Below are positions 58,897-64,000 of a stretch of 64,000 nucleotides of DNA, piece by piece. The notes under the pieces were generated by a model, which did not search any database, was not told the origin of the DNA, and was given only the letters and a program-made list of their open reading frames with translations. Position numbers and translations under genes: made by a program. Numbering within the stretch: position 1 is the first letter of the stretch; every line of letters begins with the position of its first letter. Source of the DNA: Tragulus kanchil. Taxonomy: Eukaryota; Chordata; Mammalia; Artiodactyla; Tragulidae. The stretch is taken from NCBI GenBank assembly GCA_022376925.1, contig JAIOJX010000005.1, positions 155,759,501 through 155,823,500 on the forward strand, given 5' to 3'.

Positions 58897-59612
58897 TTGC
58901 TTTTCTTCATAGAGCATTTAGGAAGGCTGTGAGGAGCTCATGTCTTCCTGTAGGTGAAAAACCAGGCACTGCAGAAAGAGGAAAGAGGGACCTCCCTATG
59001 TGGCTGCAGTACCCAGGAGAGAGCTGTCCCCTACTGAAGGAGTTTGGTAAAATTCCAGAATTCAGGCTACATCCTATTGCCAGGTTCTGTGGGGACCTAG
59101 ACACAGACCTCGTCTCAGGGTGTTTATAATCTCTTTAGGGTTTGGAAATTCAGTTGGCAATTGTATGCATTAATAATTGTTAGCTATTTTTTGTTAGCCA
59201 TTATTATCCATTATTAATGTTGAGAAGAAAATAAAAAAGAGATGTTTTAAGTGCTTAGAAGGGGGTATAGCTACCCAGGAACAGAAGAGATCCTTGTGGG
59301 TTGATTTGATCAAGGAACTGGAATTTCAAATGATCCTTGAAGGATGGGTTGGACTTTGAGAAGTAGAAAGGAGCTCATAAGGAATTCAGTGGAAAAAATT
59401 AGAAGGGAGGAAGAGATATTGTTCAAGGAGATGATGGTGTTTTAATTTGTACCCCCCCCCCCCAAAACAGACTGAAAAGTGACTTGTGTACAAGCAGTTT
59501 ACATGTGAGTTCTTCGTATTCTACCCACCCCTTAGTAGCTGCTCAATATATTCTGAATGAGTGAACAACTGGTGGGAGAAGAGTGGCTGAGAGGCTACAG
59601 GCAGACAATTAT

Positions 59613-60037
59613 CAGGCCTCCTGGCATCCTGTTATAAACCTATGGAGGTCCATAGTTGAATCAGGGAAGAGACGAGGACCACTAACGATGCCCTGCTGCA
59701 GGCCTCGCACAGCACACAGCAGACCTAGATAGTGGGTGGCACAGACAGGAAGTCCTCACCTCCCACCACCACTAGTCAAGGGTGTGGACTCTCCTTGAAT
59801 TTCCAGGTGTGCCAGGGGGAGTGCCCAGTGGGTCTCTGTAGATGTCCCATATCTCATCATGGCATCAGAGAAGTCCAAGGACAGGAATCCAAGGTGCAAT
59901 GCAAGTAACATGGCATGGGGTGGGAGCTGTCAGAAAACGTGCAGAAAGCTGTTCTCAGCCTGTTTGGAACTGGGTACCACACCTGGCGCTGGAGGAGGGG
60001 GAAGCCAGCAGGTTGGGAAGTGGAACCCAAGAGATGT
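59613..60037. other. Unrecognised sequence
   Basis: Flank of the SINE insertion at 60055. No exon recognised. Confidence 0.4.
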
Positions 60038-60054
60038 CTGATTCAAGGGATTCT

Positions 60055-60380
60055 TTTTTTAAAGATTTATTTATTTTATTTATTTTCGGTGGGGGTCAGG
60101 TTGGGGAGGGAGGGGAGTGGGCGGGCCACTTCTATTGGTCTTTCATTTCTCTACTTTCATCCATCTTTGTTCTTTGGCTCCTGTGGGCCTCCCATTGTGG
60201 TGGCGTCTGTCGCTGCAGAGTGCCGGCTCTGGGCGCATGCGCTCCAGAGCTCTGGCTCAGTAATTGGACACATCGGTCCAGCCACTCTGCAGCACGTGGG
60301 ATCTTCCCAGGCCAGGGATCAAACCGGCGCCCCTTGCACTGCAAGGTGGTGTCCTTACCCACTGGACCACCAGGGAAGCC
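60055..60380 (-). mobile_element. CHR-1-like SINE, long-tail form, perfect 17-bp TSD
   Basis: Best-preserved copy. Minus-strand start GGGCTTCCCTGGTGGTCCAG, box-B-like GGTTTGATCCC, body 'ggaccgatgtgtccaattac', extended 3' region with 'cccctccctccccaacctga', then an A/T tail of AAATA-type repeats. CTGATTCAAGGGATTCT is repeated exactly at 60038-60054 and 60381-60397. This indicates the most recent insertion in the window. Confidence 0.92.
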
Positions 60381-60397
60381 CTGATTCAAGGGATTCT

Positions 60398-61069
60398 GTT
60401 GAAGTAGGGGCATCTCAAGTCTCCATAGACCCACGAGGGTAATTCAGCTGGCACAGACAGTGGGAGAGGAAAAGGGGATGGGAATGCAGGGATGGAATGG
60501 AGGATGCAGAGAGAACTGGAGGGAGGAGAAAAAAGGAGAGATCTATTAAGACTTCTGATGTGCTGTCTCCCCTCCAAGACTCTCATGACTTACAGTAAAA
60601 TACCTCCCTTGAGGAGTATGCAGTGCATGTCTACAAGGATGGGAAGGGAGAAATGCTGGGAGAAGGGTGGGGTGATCCTTCTGAGCAGGTACTCAGAGAG
60701 CAGGGGAGCCCCTAGGGGTCAGAAGAGGTAGGGTTGGAGTTAAAGCCAGCATGAATGCTGGGAAGCAAATGGACATGTAGGGTTTCCAGATGTGAGGACA
60801 GGTCAAGTCCCTTGTTGAGATTCAGCATCCTCAGCTAAAGGGATTGGACCTGTGCTCTCATTCTTCAGAACTACTGACAGAGTCTTCGAAGTTCCTGGAG
60901 CTAATACAATCAAGAGGTGCAAGCTTTGGATGACGTCCAGGATGCCAGAAGTCTTGAGTAGATCGTTTTATGAAATTGCATGAATACAATGTGAAAGGTG
61001 GTAAGGGAGGGCCCACTGAGCAGGAATGCTATTCCATTCTTGGAAGAGGATGACATGTTAATAAGAGTA
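60398..61069. other. Unrecognised sequence
   Basis: Purine-rich and without recognisable exon or repeat. Confidence 0.4.
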
Positions 61070-61172
61070 GACAGTGACTACACATTGACTAGGGTCCAGG
61101 AACTGTTCTAAGCTCTTTGCATGAGTTCATCTACTCAATCATTCAATAATCCCATGAGGAAGATGCATCTGG
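61070..61172 (-). mobile_element. MIR-like fragment
   Basis: 'ggaactgttctaagctcttt', 'gagttcatctactcaatcat' and 'aataatcccatgaggaagat' follow the minus-strand MIR pattern. Confidence 0.55.
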
Positions 61173-61359
61173 GGGCAAGCGTGAGGGGTGTGGAGGGGAA
61201 TGTGTGCCTGTGAGGAGGACAGTGTGAAAACATCAAAGAAGTGAATACTGTTCTCGACTATGACCCCACATGGTCGATGGGCAACTGGTTTCTGACTGCC
61301 AAGTCCACGCAAAACACAGATCGGGGCACTTGTTTTACAGGTTAGTCATGCTATTCAGA

Positions 61360-63525
61360 AAGACATTTCCAGAGTGCCTGGCCCACAGTAGGTCTCAGTT
61401 AGTGGTACCTAAGAGAGATTGGATTCAGAGACAGTGAAACTCCAGGATTTTCATTGTCGGGCTGGGAAAAAGTGGAAGAAGTGTTTGAAATCAGCACCAC
61501 CCTGGCTTGCCCATAGCATTTTATTTATTTACTCATACAACAAGTATCTTCTGGGGCCACCCTGTGCCTTGAGTCAGGCAGCCATTCCTTAACCTTGTAC
61601 AGGTTAGTCCTTGAGGGGAGCCACTGATGGAGTTAAATAGTGGGAGGGTCAGCATTCTTCAACATGTCCCTCTGGTTTGAATGAGGAGAAGGGCTACAAG
61701 AGGGCATTAGGGTAAAACAAGATTTTGCAGAGCTTTGGGCAGGACACAGTTGTGCCCAAAAGCTTCTTTTCTGACTCTCTTAATTCACTCTTGGCCCTGC
61801 TCTGTGCCCTTGGGAAGCTGACCTGGGCCTCCATCAATGAGCTCCTGTCTCCTCTGGCTTCCCCTGGGGTTTGACCAAAAAGGAGCATCAACAGGAGCTA
61901 GGAGGGAGAAAGGAGAGTGAGGTGTGGTGTACTTAGCCCCCCCTCCAGGTGATGCAGGCAGATCGTGTCCCTTGCTCCTTTAACCTAAATCTGTATCTCA
62001 AGACCACAGTTTTCTAAATTATCCTTTGTTAACATCATCAAGTTATCCTGTTTGCGTGTGACATCTGTGTCCTACCAGGATCCAACCGACAGGAATGGGG
62101 GCTTGAACTAAGGTACCAACTGTGGACTTAGAACAAAGTGGATGGATTATAGATTCAAGAGGTGTATAAAAGGGGCTTGTGACTTCTATTCCTCAAGTGG
62201 CTTATCTTGCCATTTAATCTTTTTATAAACAATGGGTCTTGGTTCTTCTGTTAGTTTGGTTCCTCTGGGAAACAGATGCCAAGTTTAACCCAAGACTTCT
62301 TGGGAAAGATTAGAGGGAGAGGGGTGAGGGAACAAGAGGAAGTAGGGAGACTTCAGACTGAAATGCAGGTCTTCCCATTGAGAAAGGAGAGAGGAAAGAA
62401 GAGGATGGGGCAGGAAGAGCCTTAGACCAGACTGCAGCTCTAGAAGACATTTCCAGAGTGCCTGGCCCACAGTAGGTCTCAGTTAGTGGTACCTAAGAGA
62501 TTGGATTCAGAGACAGTGAAACTCCAGGATTTTCATTGTCGGGCTGGGAAAAAGTGGAAGAAGTGTTTGAAATCAGCACCACCCTGGCTTGCCCATAGCA
62601 TTTTATTTATTTACTCATACAACAAGTATCTTCTGGGGCCACCCTGTGCCTTGAGTCAGGCAGCCATTCCTTAACCTTGTACAGGTTAGTCCTTGAGGGG
62701 AGCCACTGATGGAGTTAAATAGTGGGAGGGTCAGCATTCTTCAACATGTCCCTCTGGTTTGAATGAGGAGAAGGGCTACAAGAGGGCATTAGGGTAAAAC
62801 AAGATTTTGCAGAGCTTTGGGCAGGACACAGTTGTGCCCAAAAGCTTCTTTTCTGACTCTCTTAATTCACTCTTGGCCCTGCTCTGTGCCCTTGGGAAGC
62901 TGACCTGGGCCTCCATCAATGAGCTCCTGTCTCCTCTGGCTTCCCCTGGGGTTTGACCAAAAAGGAGCATCAACAGGAGCTAGGAGGGAGAAAGGAGAGT
63001 GAGGTGTGGTGTACTTAGCCCCCACTCCAGGTGATGCAGGCAGATCGTGTCCCTTGCTCCTTTAACCTAAATCTGTATCTCAAGACCACAGTTTTCTAAA
63101 TTATCCTTTGTTAACATCATCAAGTTATCCTGTTTGCGTGTGACATCTGTGTCCTACCAGGATCCAACCGACAGGAATGGGGGCTTGAACTAAGGTACCA
63201 ACTGTGGACTTAGAACAAAGTGGATGGATTATAGATTCAAGAGGTGTATAAAAGGGGCTTGTGACTTCTATTCCTCAAGTGGCTTATCTTGCCATTTAAT
63301 CTTTTTATAAACAATGGGTCTTGGTTCTTCTGTTAGTTTGGTTCCTCTGGGAAACAGATGCCAAGTTTAACCCAAGACTTCTTGGGAAAGATTAGAGGGA
63401 GAGGGGTGAGGGAACAAGAGGAAGTAGGGGAGACTTCAGACTGAAATGCAGGTCTTCCCATTGAGAAAGGAGAGAGGAAAGAAGAGGATGGGGCAGGAAG
63501 AGCCTTAGACCAGACTGCAGCTCTG
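61360..63525. repeat. Tandem duplication 22 (unit ~1083 bp)
   Basis: Copy A is 61360-62443 and copy B 62444-63525. Differences are a 2-bp loss near the start of copy B ('aagagagattgg' to 'aagagattgg'), a C/A in 'ccccccctcc', and one extra G near 63429. No gene recognised inside. Confidence 0.92.
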
Positions 63526-63936
63526 AGAAAGTCTCAGCCAGGCTTTGGGAGCCCTAGAGCCCCCTGTTAAAGAAGTTCCATGCTGGGCAGGAAATGACTC
63601 AGGTCTAGCACATCCCCTCACCCCATGCTCTGTTTTTGCTGAAAGCAGCCTTGGGAAGACTGTGTCCTCAGTGTGAACCTTCTCATAGATTCCAAAGGCA
63701 GCAGGTTCTAGAACTTGAAGGGAGATTTGAGCAGTGCACCATCAAGATGACCACAGTTCTCCAGCTAGGCATATGCTTCTTGGGAGTCTGAAATGTTAAT
63801 AGTACTGGGCTGATTATGGGAACTCAGTAAGCCCTGGAATGAACTCAGGAATTAATGCCCTGTTACATCCTAGGGGTGTGAACAAAGTCATGTTCTATAA
63901 AAACAGGTCATGGAAGTGGGACCTTGTGTGTATGTG
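63526..63936. other. Unrecognised sequence
   Basis: No gene or repeat recognised. Confidence 0.4.
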
Positions 63937-64000
63937 CGTGCATGCTCAGTCATGTCTGACTCTTTGCAACCCCATGGACTGTGGCCACTGAGGCCCTTCT
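63937..64000 (-). mobile_element. Bov-tA/Bov-A2 SINE, cut by window end
   Basis: 'gctcagtcatgtctgactct' and 'ttgcaaccccatggactgtg' are the minus-strand start of a Bov-A unit. It continues beyond the window. Confidence 0.85.

Larger units (their letters stand above)
57413..59612. repeat. Tandem duplication 21 (unit 1108 bp)
   Basis: Copy A is 57413-58520 and copy B 58521-59612. Nearly identical, with a difference at a poly-C tract (13 C at 58343-58355 against A plus 12 C at 59451-59463). It holds a CHR-type SINE. The 98-codon open frame at 57725-58021 overlaps that SINE and recurs at 58833-59129. Confidence 0.93.

Noticed and set aside
59842..60384. 180-codon plus-strand open frame
   Set aside because: Its C-terminal half is the antisense of the SINE at 60055-60380, and the peptide matches the translations of the other SINE copies.
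1627..63525. A genuine satellite or segmental amplification
   Set aside because: Each unit is a different sequence present in two copies (three where overlaps chain). There is no shared monomer.
1..64000. CRISPR array, bacterial operon or phage system
   Set aside because: Repeat content is clearly mammalian, and there are no spaced short direct repeats or prokaryotic gene organisation.

Overview
The window looks like nuclear DNA from a ruminant. It carries a 5'-truncated BovB (RTE-type) LINE, many Bov-tA/Bov-A2 SINEs, CHR-type tRNA-Glu SINEs, artiodactyl L1 3' ends, and older mammalian repeats (MIR, L2, CR1/L3-like, MER1/Charlie3, an MST/MLT1-like LTR). I see no convincing cellular protein-coding exon, structural RNA gene or CpG island. 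The longest open frames are short and either lie inside transposons, lie antisense to SINEs, or recur unchanged in a tandem copy of the same DNA. I read the region as intergenic or deep intronic. Five independent copies of a CHR-1-like SINE, three with clean 12-17 bp target-site duplications, suggest a lineage where this family was active fairly recently. I cannot name the species.

The dominant structure is 22 head-to-tail duplications, each of two copies of about 1.03-1.16 kb (most 1.07-1.16 kb), spread over the whole window. Second copies begin near 2696, 4525, 8521, 10350, 13755, 15711, 18500, 22572, 25556, 27579, 29481, 32146, 34943, 36806, 39482, 43105, 46570, 48882, 50715, 55387, 58521 and 62444. 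The copies are nearly identical apart from small indels, often in homopolymers, and messy joins. Boundaries ignore repeat content and cut through SINEs. This fits a tiling path of roughly 1.8-4.7 kb pieces whose ~1.1 kb overlaps were concatenated instead of merged. Collapsing them leaves about 40 kb of real sequence. Annotations of 'second' copies should not be counted as separate loci.

Layout: 1-5.6 kb holds a MER1 element, a CHR-1-like SINE, an L1 tail, MIR and a CHR-2-like SINE (duplications 1-2). 6.2-11.6 kb holds L1 with a nested CHR-1-like SINE, and a Bov-tA (3-4). 12.2-16.8 kb holds the BovB LINE split by a SINE, and a CHR-2-like SINE (5-6). 16.8-24.4 kb is mostly unrecognised sequence with one Bov-tA, an L1M-like 3' end and a TA microsatellite (7-8). 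24.4-33.3 kb is GC-richer with MIR, MER1, Bov-tA and a 140-bp tandem repeat (9-12). 33.3-42 kb holds MIR, Bov-tA, L2, a mariner-like scrap and a triple-nested SINE stack (13-15). 42-51.8 kb holds L1, Bov-A2, MIR and AT-rich possible regulatory sequence (16-19). 51.8-64 kb holds CHR SINEs, a CR1/L3 fragment, an LTR and the youngest-looking CHR-1-like SINE (20-22).

No genes act together here. What can be read is transposon layering plus an assembly-structure problem that would mislead copy-number, gene-prediction and segmental-duplication analyses.
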